In this document: positions 49,949 through 57,418 of the stretch, in pieces | How positions within the stretch are numbered: position 1 is the stretch's first letter | How the letters are laid out: each line of letters begins with the position of its first letter | Source of the DNA: Corynebacterium vitaeruminis DSM 20294 | GTDB lineage: Bacteria > Actinomycetota > Actinomycetes > Mycobacteriales > Mycobacteriaceae | NCBI RefSeq assembly: GCF_000550805.1 | Contig: NZ_CP004353.1 | Location: forward strand, 124,001-188,000 | Length of the DNA: 64,000 nt | Direction of reading: 5' to 3' | Made by a program: the position numbers and the translations under genes | Notes under the pieces: model-generated | What the model saw: only the letters and a program-made list of their open reading frames with translations | What the model was told of the DNA's origin: nothing | Database searches by the model: none

Positions 49949-50075
49949 TCCATCAGTGTAGACCTGACCTTTGCTTATGTTGCTTGTCGACGGCAAAAAG
50001 CGCCGCAACGTGTCGGTTTGTAGGAAACATCGGGCTGCCTGTAACATAGTCCGGGATTCTTGCAAGAGAATTGCT

Positions 50076-50167
50076 GGAGACGTGCCAGAGCGGCCGAATG
50101 GGGCTCCCTGCTAAGGAGTTGACTTGTTTACGCAGGTCCGGAGGTTCAAATCCTCTCGTCTCCGCCA
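50076..50167 (+). tRNA. tRNA-Ser (anticodon GCT)
   Basis: Type II tRNA with acceptor GGAGACG/CGTCTCC, anticodon GCT at 50110-50112, a long variable arm and T arm GAGGTTCAAATCCTC. The 3' CCA is encoded (50165-50167). A terminator follows. Confidence 0.95.
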
Positions 50168-50173
50168 CAAAGA

Positions 50174-50203
50174 AAATCCCGGGTTTTGTGCCCGGGATTT
50201 TTT
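50174..50203 (+). terminator. Terminator of tRNA-Ser(GCT)
   Basis: AAATCCCGGG pairs with CCCGGGATTT around TTTTGTG, followed by TTT. Confidence 0.88.
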
Positions 50204-50253
50204 GCGTCTGGGGTCTTTTTGGGGGTTGAGGTGGGGAAATGCGAAAAGTTTTT

Positions 50254-50311
50254 AAGGTACGTTGCGTTCCTAAATGGCTCGGTGTACGGCAAGGTACGTT
50301 CCGTTCTTAAA
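50254..50311. promoter_or_regulatory. Two near-identical operator-like palindromes upstream of the TetR gene
   Basis: AAGGTACGTTGCGTTCCTAA (from 50254) and AAGGTACGTTCCGTTCTTAA (from 50291) differ at two positions and are imperfect palindromes (AAGG..ACG/CGT..CYTAA). They start 37 bp apart and end 21 bp before the TetR ATG. Autoregulation by the TetR protein is the simplest reading. Confidence 0.65.
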
Positions 50312-50331
50312 AAGTGTATGAGGAGGGCATC

Positions 50332-50922
50332 ATGCCAGCTTCTTCTGGCCCGTCTCGCCGGCCGCGCCGCACGCGCGCGGAGATCGATGCGGCCATTCTC
50401 GTCGCGGTGCGCCGGTGTCTGGTTGAGGGGGGCTACTCGCGATTGACCTTCGAGCGCGTCGCGGACTACGCGGAGGTCTCCAAGCACGTCATTTACCGCC
50501 GGCACACGACGCGGGCGGCGCTCGCCCTGACGGGCGTGAGCAGCTTCATGTTCGCGGCCATGGATCAGGATCCGGGCACAGGCAGCCTGCGATCGGACCT
50601 CATCGAGCTCTTCCGCCGCCGCGACGAGTCGCCGGTGGGGGACCCCTCCGAGGTGATTCGGGGGATCCTCGGGGAGGCGGGGCCGGAGGAGATGGCTCAC
50701 ATCGAGCGCATCGCACGTCATGGCCAAGAAAAGATGGACGCGAACATCCTCGCCCCCGCCCGCGAGCGCGGGGAAATCCCGGATACGCCTCCGCTTGTGC
50801 GCGATGCGGTGGGAAGGCTGTTCCGTGACACGGGGCTTTTTCCTTCGGAATCATTAAAGGTTTCGGAACTCATCGACGAAGTAATCCTCCCGATCCTCGG
50901 GTACGACAAGAAAGAAGATTAG
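50332..50922 (+). CDS. TetR-family transcriptional regulator
   Basis: A 196-residue regulator with the N-terminal HTH: RRTRAEIDAAILVAVRRCLVEGGYSRLTFERVADYAEVSKHVIYRRHTTRAALA (residues about 15-68). The C-terminal domain is helical and unassigned. AGGAGGG precedes the ATG by 6 nt. It stands 4 bp before an ABC exporter ATPase and behind two operator-like repeats, so it most likely represses its own operon and is released by a compound the exporter removes. Confidence 0.9.
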   Translation: MPASSGPSRRPRRTRAEIDAAILVAVRRCLVEGGYSRLTFERVADYAEVSKHVIYRRHTTRAALALTGVSSFMFAAMDQDPGTGSLRSDLIELFRRRDESPVGDPSEVIRGILGEAGPEEMAHIERIARHGQEKMDANILAPARERGEIPDTPPLVRDAVGRLFRDTGLFPSESLKVSELIDEVILPILGYDKKED

Positions 50923-50926
50923 AGAA

Positions 50927-51805
50927 ATGTCAGCGATCAAGACTGAGGGGCTGGTGAAGAAGTTCGGCTCCTTCACTGCGCTCGACGGACTTAATTTGGA
51001 CGTGGCAGAAGGGGAGGTGCACGGCTTCTTGGGCCCCAACGGTGCCGGAAAGTCCACGACCATCCGCGTGCTGCTCGGGCTTTTAAGGGCGAACGGCGGA
51101 AGCGTCGAGCTGCTCGGCGGCGACCCCTGGAAGGACACGATAGAGCTGCACAAGCGCCTGGCTTACGTGCCGGGCGATGTCACCCTGTGGCCCAGCCTCT
51201 CCGGCGGCGAGGCCATCGACCTGCTCGGCAACATGCGCGGCGGCCTCGACCGGACCCGCCGCAACGAGCTGATCGAGCGCTTCGAGCTCGACCCCACCAA
51301 GCGCGGGCGTCAGTACTCCAAGGGCAACCGTCAGAAAGTGGCCATCGTCGCCGCCCTAGCGTCCGACGTCGACCTTCTCATCCTCGACGAGCCCACCTCG
51401 GGCCTCGACCCGCTCATGGAGGCCATCTTCCAGGACGAGGTGGCCAAGCACAAGGCGCGCGGAACGACGATCCTGCTGTCCTCCCACATCCTCTCCGAGG
51501 TGGAGGCGTTGGGCGATCGGGTCTCCATCATCCGTGCCGGCCGCATCGTCGAGACCGGTACGCTCGACCAGCTGCGCGGCAAGTCTCGCTCCCACCTCGC
51601 GGTGACCCTTGAGCGGCCGCTGGCGGGGGCACAGATTCCGGGCCTTACCTCCGTGAGCGAGGACGGTGCGCGGATGACCGCCACCCTGGACCCGGCCAAG
51701 GTCGACGAGGCCCTCGCCGCCCTCCTTCCGCACGGCGTGTCCAACCTCTCGATCGAGCCCGCCTCGCTCGAGGAGCTGTTCCTCGATCTGTATGGGGAGG
51801 CATAA
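50927..51805 (+). CDS. ABC exporter ATP-binding protein
   Basis: A 292-residue ABC ATPase: Walker A GPNGAGKS (residues about 36-43), a signature written YSKGNRQKV instead of LSGGQ, Walker B LLILDEPTSGLD and H-loop His in LLSSHIL. The atypical signature with KGN is shared by a subfamily of CcmA/YhaQ-like exporters. Followed by a large fused permease whose ATG overlaps the stop. Likely role is drug or antibiotic export. Confidence 0.9.
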   Translation: MSAIKTEGLVKKFGSFTALDGLNLDVAEGEVHGFLGPNGAGKSTTIRVLLGLLRANGGSVELLGGDPWKDTIELHKRLAYVPGDVTLWPSLSGGEAIDLLGNMRGGLDRTRRNELIERFELDPTKRGRQYSKGNRQKVAIVAALASDVDLLILDEPTSGLDPLMEAIFQDEVAKHKARGTTILLSSHILSEVEALGDRVSIIRAGRIVETGTLDQLRGKSRSHLAVTLERPLAGAQIPGLTSVSEDGARMTATLDPAKVDEALAALLPHGVSNLSIEPASLEELFLDLYGEA

Positions 51806-53376
51806 TGCTCACCGGTGTCCGGCCACTGTTCGTGGCCACCATAAAGCACAATCGTTCGTTTATCGCCCCATGGGTGGGGATCGTCACGCTGCTGTCCGCC
51901 ACCTCGATCATGGCCTATCGCTGGATCTTCCCCGATGTTGCTGATCGCCAGAGCCTGTCGATGGCAATGGGCACCAATCCGGCGCTCGACCTCGTGTTCG
52001 GCCCGGCAAGGAACCTGCTCACCAACGACGGGTTCAACTCCTGGCGTGCAGGACAGCTGGGCATGCTCTTCGCCGCGCTGCTAGGGATCATGCTCGTCGT
52101 GGGGGCTACCCGCGCGGACGAGGACTCGGGCAACGCCGAGCTCATCGCCTCCGGCGTTGTCTCGCGCCCCGCGCGGCTCGTCGTCCCGCTCCTCGTGTCG
52201 CTGGTTGCGGCAACGGCCGTCGCGATCGTCTGCTTCCTCGGCACGTGGGCGTTCGGAGGCGAGGTGGAGCCCACCGCGCTTCTCTCCCTCACCTTTGCCG
52301 GCTCGGTCCTCGTGTGGGCGGGCCTCGCCGCGGTCACCGCTCAGCTGGGTGCGGATGCCCGCACCGCGTCCTCGCTGGCCATGGGGCTCATGGGCATCTT
52401 CTACGTGATGAGGGGCTACTTCGATTCCGCGGACTACCCCGATTGGACCCAGTGGCTCACCCCCTTTGGCTGGGCCGAGCGCGTCGGGGCCGCCGTGGAC
52501 AATAACTGGTGGCCGCTGCTCATCTTCGTCGCGGCATTTATCGTGCTCTCCGGCGTGGCCATCGCCTTGCAGCAGCGCCGCGACTTCGGGCAGGGGTTCA
52601 TCGCCCCGCGCCCGGCGGCTCCGGAGGCGCCGAAGATCGGCGTCTTCGGCCTGGCCTGGCGTCTGCACCGCGGCGTGGTGATCACCTGGCTCGTGGCCTT
52701 CGCCGCCCTCGGATTCGTCTTCGGCGACCTGGCCACCTCGGTGGGATCGGTCTTCGCGGGCAACCCCGCTATCGCCTCCGTCATGGCGGCTGGCGCCACC
52801 ACCGAAGACGAGCTGACCTTCGCCTTCGTCCGCATGATCTTGAGCATCGCGGGCATCATCGCCGCCATCGCGGGTGCCCAGATCATCCTGCGCCTGCACT
52901 CCGAGGAGACCGCGTACCGCGCCGAGCCGCTGCTTGCGGGCTCGCTGCGCCGCCGGAGCCTGTTCGGCAGCCACGTGCTGGTCGCCTACGGGCTCACCAC
53001 GGTCGGCCTCTTGGTCCTCGGCACGGTCATGGGAATCGTCGCGCGCAACGACATCGCCACGTGGGACGTCATCCGCCAGGCCGCGGCGACGCTGCCTGCG
53101 GTGTGGGTGCTCAACGGAGTGGCCGTGGCGGTCGTGGGCGCGCGCCCTGCGGTTCGACTCGCATCGTGGGCGGTCATCGTGGCCACCTTCGGCATCACCC
53201 TGCTTGGCCCGACCTTCAACTTCCCCGACTGGGCCCTGGGCATCAGCCCGCTCTACCACGTGCCCACCGTGAACGCCGCGGATCCCGCGTGGACCCCGCT
53301 GGTGGTCCTAGTCGGAATCGCAGCCGTGTTCATCGCGATCGGCTTTGCCGGTTTCCGCCGTAGGGACGTCGGATAG
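51805..53376 (+). CDS. Large ABC exporter permease (tetronasin-resistance type, internally duplicated)
   Basis: A 523-residue membrane protein with about 12 helices in two halves that mirror each other: the first half contains LGIMLVVGATRADEDSGNAELIASGVVSRPARLVVPLL, the second AGAQIILRLHSEETAYRAEPLLAGSLRRRSLFGSHVLV. Both have the E-x-x-A/E cytoplasmic coupling helix of ABC-2 permeases. This two-in-one architecture matches TnrB-like antibiotic exporters in actinobacteria. It would need only one gene product to form the channel with the ATPase dimer. Confidence 0.85.
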   Translation: MLTGVRPLFVATIKHNRSFIAPWVGIVTLLSATSIMAYRWIFPDVADRQSLSMAMGTNPALDLVFGPARNLLTNDGFNSWRAGQLGMLFAALLGIMLVVGATRADEDSGNAELIASGVVSRPARLVVPLLVSLVAATAVAIVCFLGTWAFGGEVEPTALLSLTFAGSVLVWAGLAAVTAQLGADARTASSLAMGLMGIFYVMRGYFDSADYPDWTQWLTPFGWAERVGAAVDNNWWPLLIFVAAFIVLSGVAIALQQRRDFGQGFIAPRPAAPEAPKIGVFGLAWRLHRGVVITWLVAFAALGFVFGDLATSVGSVFAGNPAIASVMAAGATTEDELTFAFVRMILSIAGIIAAIAGAQIILRLHSEETAYRAEPLLAGSLRRRSLFGSHVLVAYGLTTVGLLVLGTVMGIVARNDIATWDVIRQAAATLPAVWVLNGVAVAVVGARPAVRLASWAVIVATFGITLLGPTFNFPDWALGISPLYHVPTVNAADPAWTPLVVLVGIAAVFIAIGFAGFRRRDVG

Positions 53377-53390
53377 CTGCTACCACCACA

Positions 53391-53440
53391 TGCCCGTGGG
53401 CCGGACAACGAATCGTTGTCCGGCCCACGGGCATTTTTTT
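53391..53440. terminator. Very strong bidirectional terminator
   Basis: A perfect 20-bp stem (53391-53410 with 53414-53433, loop AAT) followed by seven T. It separates the exporter operon from the convergent NCS1 permease gene. Confidence 0.93.
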
Positions 53441-55103
53441 AAAGACGATCTTCGGGGAGCACGTGCTCGCCGGTCTTGTCCATCGTCAGCGCGAGGGAAG
53501 AGATGTAGCGCGGGGAGCCGTCGGGGTTGTCCACCGCGGAGCGGATGACGTCGGGGCGCTCGACCTCCTCGCCGGTGACGCAGCAGGTGAACAGCTCGTT
53601 GGAGGGGTTCTTCTCGCCGTCGAAAAGTGGGGTGTCGATGCCATCGCGGGTACGGCGGCGGTAGTACTTGCCCTTGGTGGCAACAGCGATGACCGGGGTG
53701 GCGACGACCGCGATGATGGCGGCAGCCAGGGCCGAGTACGGCTTCAGGGTGCTGCCGAAGGCTCCGAAGAACATGGCGACCGAGGTGACCGCGGACAGGG
53801 TGAGCGAGCCTAGGCCCACCGGGTTGAAGTTGTGGATCATGCCGCGTCGGAACTCCGGGTACATCGGAGAGACCTTGAGCAGCCACTTGTTGATGGCGAT
53901 GTCCGCGGCGACGGTGAAGATCCAGGCGATGGCCAGGTTGGAGTAGAAGCCCAGGATGAAGCTCAAAACGGAGAACATGTTGAACTCCATGAGCGCCAGC
54001 GAGATCGCCAAGTTGACGAACACGAAGAAGGTGCGGCCGGGGTAGGACTTGGTGATGCGGGTGTAGGCGTTGGTCCAGGCCAGGGAGCCGGAGTAGGCGT
54101 TGGTGACGTTGATCTTGATCTGCGAGAGCACCACGAGGAGGACGGCTAGGGTGATGGCCAGCCAGCCCGGCATCATGGAGCCGTAGAGGGCGAAGAACTG
54201 CTGGACCGGCTCGGTGGCCTCGGCGGAGCTGCTTCCCAGATGTGCCATGACGTAGACGGCGAGGAAGACGCCTATGATCTGCTTGGCGGCGCCAAAGAGC
54301 ACCCAGCCCGGGCCGGACATGATGACAGCTGCCCACCAGGAGCGGGAGTTCTCAGCGGTCTTGGGCGGCATGAAGCGGATGTAGTCGATGTTCTCGGCGA
54401 TCTGCGCGGTCAGCGACAGGCACACGCCGGCGGAGAGCATCATGGCGGCGAAGCTGGTGGCTTCGCCCGACTCGCCCGCGTAGTTGAGGAAGTTGGACAC
54501 GGAGTCCGGCTCCTGGGAAATGAGCACGATGAGCGGCAAGACGATGAGGAACAGCCACAGCGGGTTGGTCCACGACTGGAGCTTGGCCAGGATCTTCATA
54601 CCTCGGATGACCAGCGGGATGATGATGACCGTGGTGATGAAGTACCCGAGCCACAGCGGAACCCCCAGCCCGAGCTTGAGGCCCTGCGCCATGATGGAGC
54701 CCTCGGTGGCGAAGAAGATGAAGGTGAAGCTGGCGAAGATGACGTTGGTGACGATCGATCCGTAGTAACCGAAGCCGGAGCCGCGGGTGAGCAGGTCGAG
54801 GTCGAGGTTGAACTTCGCCGCGTACACCGCGAGCGGCAGCGAGGAGAGGAAGATCAAGACCGCGGCGATGAGGATTCCGCCGACCGCGTTCGTGGTGCCG
54901 TGGGAGACGCCGATGCCCGCGCCGATGGAGAAGTCGGCAAGGTAGGCCATGCCGCCCAGCGCGGAACCTGCGACGGCCAGGGGCGTCCACTTGCGGTAGC
55001 TGCGCGGGGCGAAGCGCAGCGGGTAGTCGTCGCTGAGCTTTTGGGGTGAGTGGACTTCGGCGGTGGGGAGGGCGTCGACCCCCGGGCGGATTTGCACGCT
55101 CAT
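53439..55103 (-). CDS. NCS1-family nucleobase/allantoin/creatinine-type permease
   Basis: A 554-residue transporter with 12 helices. The first helix and following loop (YLADFSIGAGIGVSHGTTNAVGGILIAAVLIFLSSLPLAVYAAKFNLDLDLLTRGSGFGYYGS) and SWTNPLWLFLIVLPLIVL are typical NCS1 features. The C-terminal tail of about 90 residues (KYYRRRTRDGIDTPLFDGEKNPSNELFTCCVTGEEVERPDV...) is longer than in most and has a CC pair. Two AmtR-type boxes lie 79-130 bp upstream, so it should be switched on by nitrogen starvation and import a nitrogen-rich ring compound. In C. glutamicum an NCS1-like creatinine transporter is under AmtR; no catabolic deaminase is next to it here. Confidence 0.86.
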   Translation of the reverse strand: MSVQIRPGVDALPTAEVHSPQKLSDDYPLRFAPRSYRKWTPLAVAGSALGGMAYLADFSIGAGIGVSHGTTNAVGGILIAAVLIFLSSLPLAVYAAKFNLDLDLLTRGSGFGYYGSIVTNVIFASFTFIFFATEGSIMAQGLKLGLGVPLWLGYFITTVIIIPLVIRGMKILAKLQSWTNPLWLFLIVLPLIVLISQEPDSVSNFLNYAGESGEATSFAAMMLSAGVCLSLTAQIAENIDYIRFMPPKTAENSRSWWAAVIMSGPGWVLFGAAKQIIGVFLAVYVMAHLGSSSAEATEPVQQFFALYGSMMPGWLAITLAVLLVVLSQIKINVTNAYSGSLAWTNAYTRITKSYPGRTFFVFVNLAISLALMEFNMFSVLSFILGFYSNLAIAWIFTVAADIAINKWLLKVSPMYPEFRRGMIHNFNPVGLGSLTLSAVTSVAMFFGAFGSTLKPYSALAAAIIAVVATPVIAVATKGKYYRRRTRDGIDTPLFDGEKNPSNELFTCCVTGEEVERPDVIRSAVDNPDGSPRYISSLALTMDKTGEHVLPEDRL

Positions 55104-55181
55104 GGCAATCTTGTTCCTTCTGTTGTCGCGCGCGGAATACCCAGCGCGCGAGGACGGGCGAAAGAGGCAGAATGTTTTTAT

Positions 55182-55233
55182 CTGTCGACCGATAGGTTAA
55201 TAGGCGCGCATGAAAATATCAATTGGCTGATAG
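55182..55233. promoter_or_regulatory. Two AmtR-type boxes upstream of the NCS1 permease
   Basis: CTGT-CGACCG-ATAG at 55182-55195 and CAAT-TGGCTG-ATAG (followed by AAA) at 55220-55233, each one mismatch from CTAT-N6-ATAG, in an AT-rich stretch. Confidence 0.65.
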
Positions 55234-55279
55234 AAATTAAGCTCGGGAATGAATTTTAACCCGACCATAAGAAGGGAAA

Positions 55280-55304
55280 CGCCCAGCTCACCGAGTGAAC
55301 TGGG
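55280..55304 (-). terminator. Hairpin at the 3' end of the YvlD-like gene
   Basis: GCCCAG-TTCAC and GTGAG-CTGGGC (minus strand) form an 11-bp stem with one wobble around TCG, followed by GTTTCCC. A weak terminator. Confidence 0.55.
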
Positions 55305-55319
55305 CGCCAAGTTGAGCCG

Positions 55320-55706
55320 TTATCGCCGGAGCCCCGTCAGCGCGACGACGGCGTCGATGATCCACATGGCAATCGCCATGACGATCGCTCCGATGAACGC
55401 CGCGCCGAAACCCTCGACGCTCAGGCCGAGGCCTAGCGCGGTGGATACCTTGTCTGTGAGGAGGAAGAGGAGGGCGTTGATGACCAGCCCGAAGAGTCCG
55501 AGGGTAAGGAAGGTGATAGGGAAGCTGAAGAATCGAGCGATGGGCCCCACGACGGTGTTGATGGCGATGAAGACCAGCGCGACCCAGATGAACGCCCACG
55601 GGTTATCTGCCGGGGTGATACTCACGCCGGGGACGATAAGTGTGACCGCGTAGAGCGCCACGGCGGTGAGGACGACGTTGAGCGCGAGACGAAGGAAACC
55701 AGTCAT
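55320..55706 (-). CDS. YvlD/phage holin family 4-like membrane protein
   Basis: A 128-residue protein with four membrane helices and the YvlD pattern: LRLALNVVLTAVALYAVTLIVPGVSI, WVALVFIAINTVVGPIARFF (with the conserved NxxVxP), FPITFLTLGLFGLVINALLFLLT, and GAAFIGAIVMAIAMWIID. Chromosomal members are membrane-stress proteins of unclear function; the holin name is a family label only. It is separate from the prophage, which starts beyond the tRNA-Arg. Confidence 0.85.
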   Translation of the reverse strand: MTGFLRLALNVVLTAVALYAVTLIVPGVSITPADNPWAFIWVALVFIAINTVVGPIARFFSFPITFLTLGLFGLVINALLFLLTDKVSTALGLGLSVEGFGAAFIGAIVMAIAMWIIDAVVALTGLRR

Positions 55707-55817
55707 GCCGCCATCCTACGTTCGTCAGCTGTGAGAAACCCGTTTATGGCAATTGAGCAGGGGATTTGTGAAGAATTAGGGCCGGGTGTATCGTTACTTT
55801 CCGTTGCAAGGCAACAT

Positions 55818-55890
55818 GCGCCCGTAGCTCAACGGATAGAGCATCTGACTACGGATCAGAAGGTTGGGAGTTCGAATCTCTTCGGGCGCA
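55818..55890 (+). tRNA. tRNA-Arg (anticodon ACG), probable phage attachment site
   Basis: A 73-nt tRNA: acceptor GCGCCCG/CGGGCGC, anticodon ACG at 55851-55853, T arm GGGAGTTCGAATCTC (one mismatch), discriminator A, no CCA. Integrase and phage genes begin right after it and base composition drops, as expected if a tyrosine recombinase used its 3' end as attB. Corynephages such as beta are known to integrate at tRNA-Arg. Confidence 0.95.
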
Positions 55891-55897
55891 CAAGGTG

Positions 55898-55945
55898 AAT
55901 CCCCAGCTAGGAAGCTATGAACGGCAGACTAGCTGGGGATTTTTC
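55898..55945 (+). terminator. Terminator after tRNA-Arg
   Basis: AATCCCCAGCTAG (55898-55910) pairs perfectly with CTAGCTGGGGATT (55929-55941), then TTTT. Confidence 0.85.
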
Positions 55946-56000
55946 ATGTTTACCCCGTCGGAAAAGTAGACCCATGTTTCCCAAGGTGGATATAGGTGGG

Positions 56001-56040
56001 TACGAACGTGGAACGAACAAACTGCGAACGGATTACGAAC
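56001..56040. repeat. Four heptamer repeats at exact 11-bp spacing, possible integrase arm sites
   Basis: TACGAAC (56001), AACGAAC (56012), TGCGAAC (56023) and TACGAAC (56034) share CGAAC and lie exactly 11 bp apart, so all face the same side of the helix. They are 111 bp beyond the tRNA-Arg 3' end, a location that suits arm-type sites of a phage integrase or a regulator array. Confidence 0.6.
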
Positions 56041-56122
56041 ACGAGGGGGAAATACTTCCCCGCTGGATTGAACCGTTATTGAGAGCGATTGGTCATCAGG
56101 CCATCCGATAGGATTTATCGTT

Positions 56123-57163
56123 ATGGGAGATCTAAACGCAGCCGAGAAAAGCACTTCATCGACTGAGGACGCAGTCGCTGAACGACTGATCGCTAAGAGC
56201 AAAGAGGCATTTGCCTTGGCAGTGGAACTCTACAATCGTCCAACACTCCGGTACCATGCGGAGGCCTGTTCGATCTTCTTATGCAATGCGTGGGAACTAA
56301 TGCTGAAGGCCTACCTAGTTCAAACGGAAGGCATCAGCGCAATCTACTACAGCGATAATCCGGATCGGACGATCTCTCTCGAAGACTGCCTAAAGAAGAT
56401 TTTTTCCAATGAAAAGTCTCCTCTACGGGTTAACATGCGAGAACTAATCGCATTCAGGAATACAAATACGCACTTCATAACCGACGAGTACGAATTGTTT
56501 TACGGGCCTTTCCTTCAAGCGGCCGTGACTAACTATGCGGAACAGCTAGAAAATCTTCATGAGCAGTCCGTAAGCGACATCATGCCAGAAAACCACCTGG
56601 CCCTTGCCGTACGACGGGGCTCCATTGAACCAGAAGTCATCCGAGCGAAATACGACCCAGCCGTCGCGGAAAAGCTCCTCCAAAGCCGACAAAATCTTGC
56701 AAAAACAGTGGGGGGAGAAGGAAACGGAGCAATTGCCGCTATTTTTGAGACGAACTTCCGCATCGTCAAGAAGGAAAAAGACGCGGACTTCAACGTCTTT
56801 GTCACTCCAGACGCGAGCGCCGGTGTGACTATCGTGAAGGACGTCAAAGACGCCATTAGTTATTATCCATTCCGAGTGAGTGCATGCGTTGATAAGGTAA
56901 ACGGGAAGCTCAAAGGAAAAGGAACGAAAATTAGGTTCCGCGGAGACGAAGTTCCGCAATTCAATAAATTTCACTTTGATCTATTCGCGAAAGGCCATCA
57001 CTTCAAAGGCGATCAGAGGTTCAGCTACAACCGTAACGGCCCAGACGAGACGCCATACTATGTCTACAGTCAACACACAGTAGAGTTCATCGTTCAGAGA
57101 CTACGGGAAGAACCCGAGACATATCTCGATAAGCTCAGCCACCAGATACAAAACGAAAGATAG
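56123..57163 (+). CDS. DUF3644-type protein, prophage-border cargo
   Basis: A 346-residue soluble protein. Residues about 22-170 look like the DUF3644 (HEPN-like, all-helical) region: AKSKEAFALAVELYNRPTLRYHAEACSIFLCNAWELMLKAYLV, then REL(I)AFRNTNTHF, where the R-x(4)-H arrangement resembles the RNase motif of HEPN domains. The C-terminal part (about 240-345) is mixed with GDQRFSYNRNGPDETPYYVYSQHTVEFIVQRL. Codon use is AT-richer than the chromosome. It lies between tRNA-Arg and the integrase, a typical place for lysogenic cargo. A defence or abortive-infection role is inferred from fold and location only. Confidence 0.7.
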   Translation: MGDLNAAEKSTSSTEDAVAERLIAKSKEAFALAVELYNRPTLRYHAEACSIFLCNAWELMLKAYLVQTEGISAIYYSDNPDRTISLEDCLKKIFSNEKSPLRVNMRELIAFRNTNTHFITDEYELFYGPFLQAAVTNYAEQLENLHEQSVSDIMPENHLALAVRRGSIEPEVIRAKYDPAVAEKLLQSRQNLAKTVGGEGNGAIAAIFETNFRIVKKEKDADFNVFVTPDASAGVTIVKDVKDAISYYPFRVSACVDKVNGKLKGKGTKIRFRGDEVPQFNKFHFDLFAKGHHFKGDQRFSYNRNGPDETPYYVYSQHTVEFIVQRLREEPETYLDKLSHQIQNER

Positions 57164-57418
57164 GAACACGGCTAGGCGCGCCACAGCACCGCAGAAAATG
57201 GTGTTGAAAGGGCATATGCTCCAAAACGAAAAACACCAACCCCCGGAGCAAAGGAATTCTCGGCCTTAAGCCTTACTCCCGTTCGGGAACCCAGCTTTAT
57301 CCTTCTCGGGTTGGTGCCTCTACTAAAAACGATAACGCCTGGGGTAACAAGAAACAACCAGGAACAGTAAAAAAGAGCAAAAGCACAGGATAATGAGGTT
57401 TTACACGGGGGTAGGCTC

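Noticed and set aside
55917..56111. A 64-codon plus-strand frame between tRNA-Arg and the DUF3644 gene
   Set aside because: It starts within the tRNA terminator loop and runs through the phased repeats; no ribosome-binding site or conserved-looking content.
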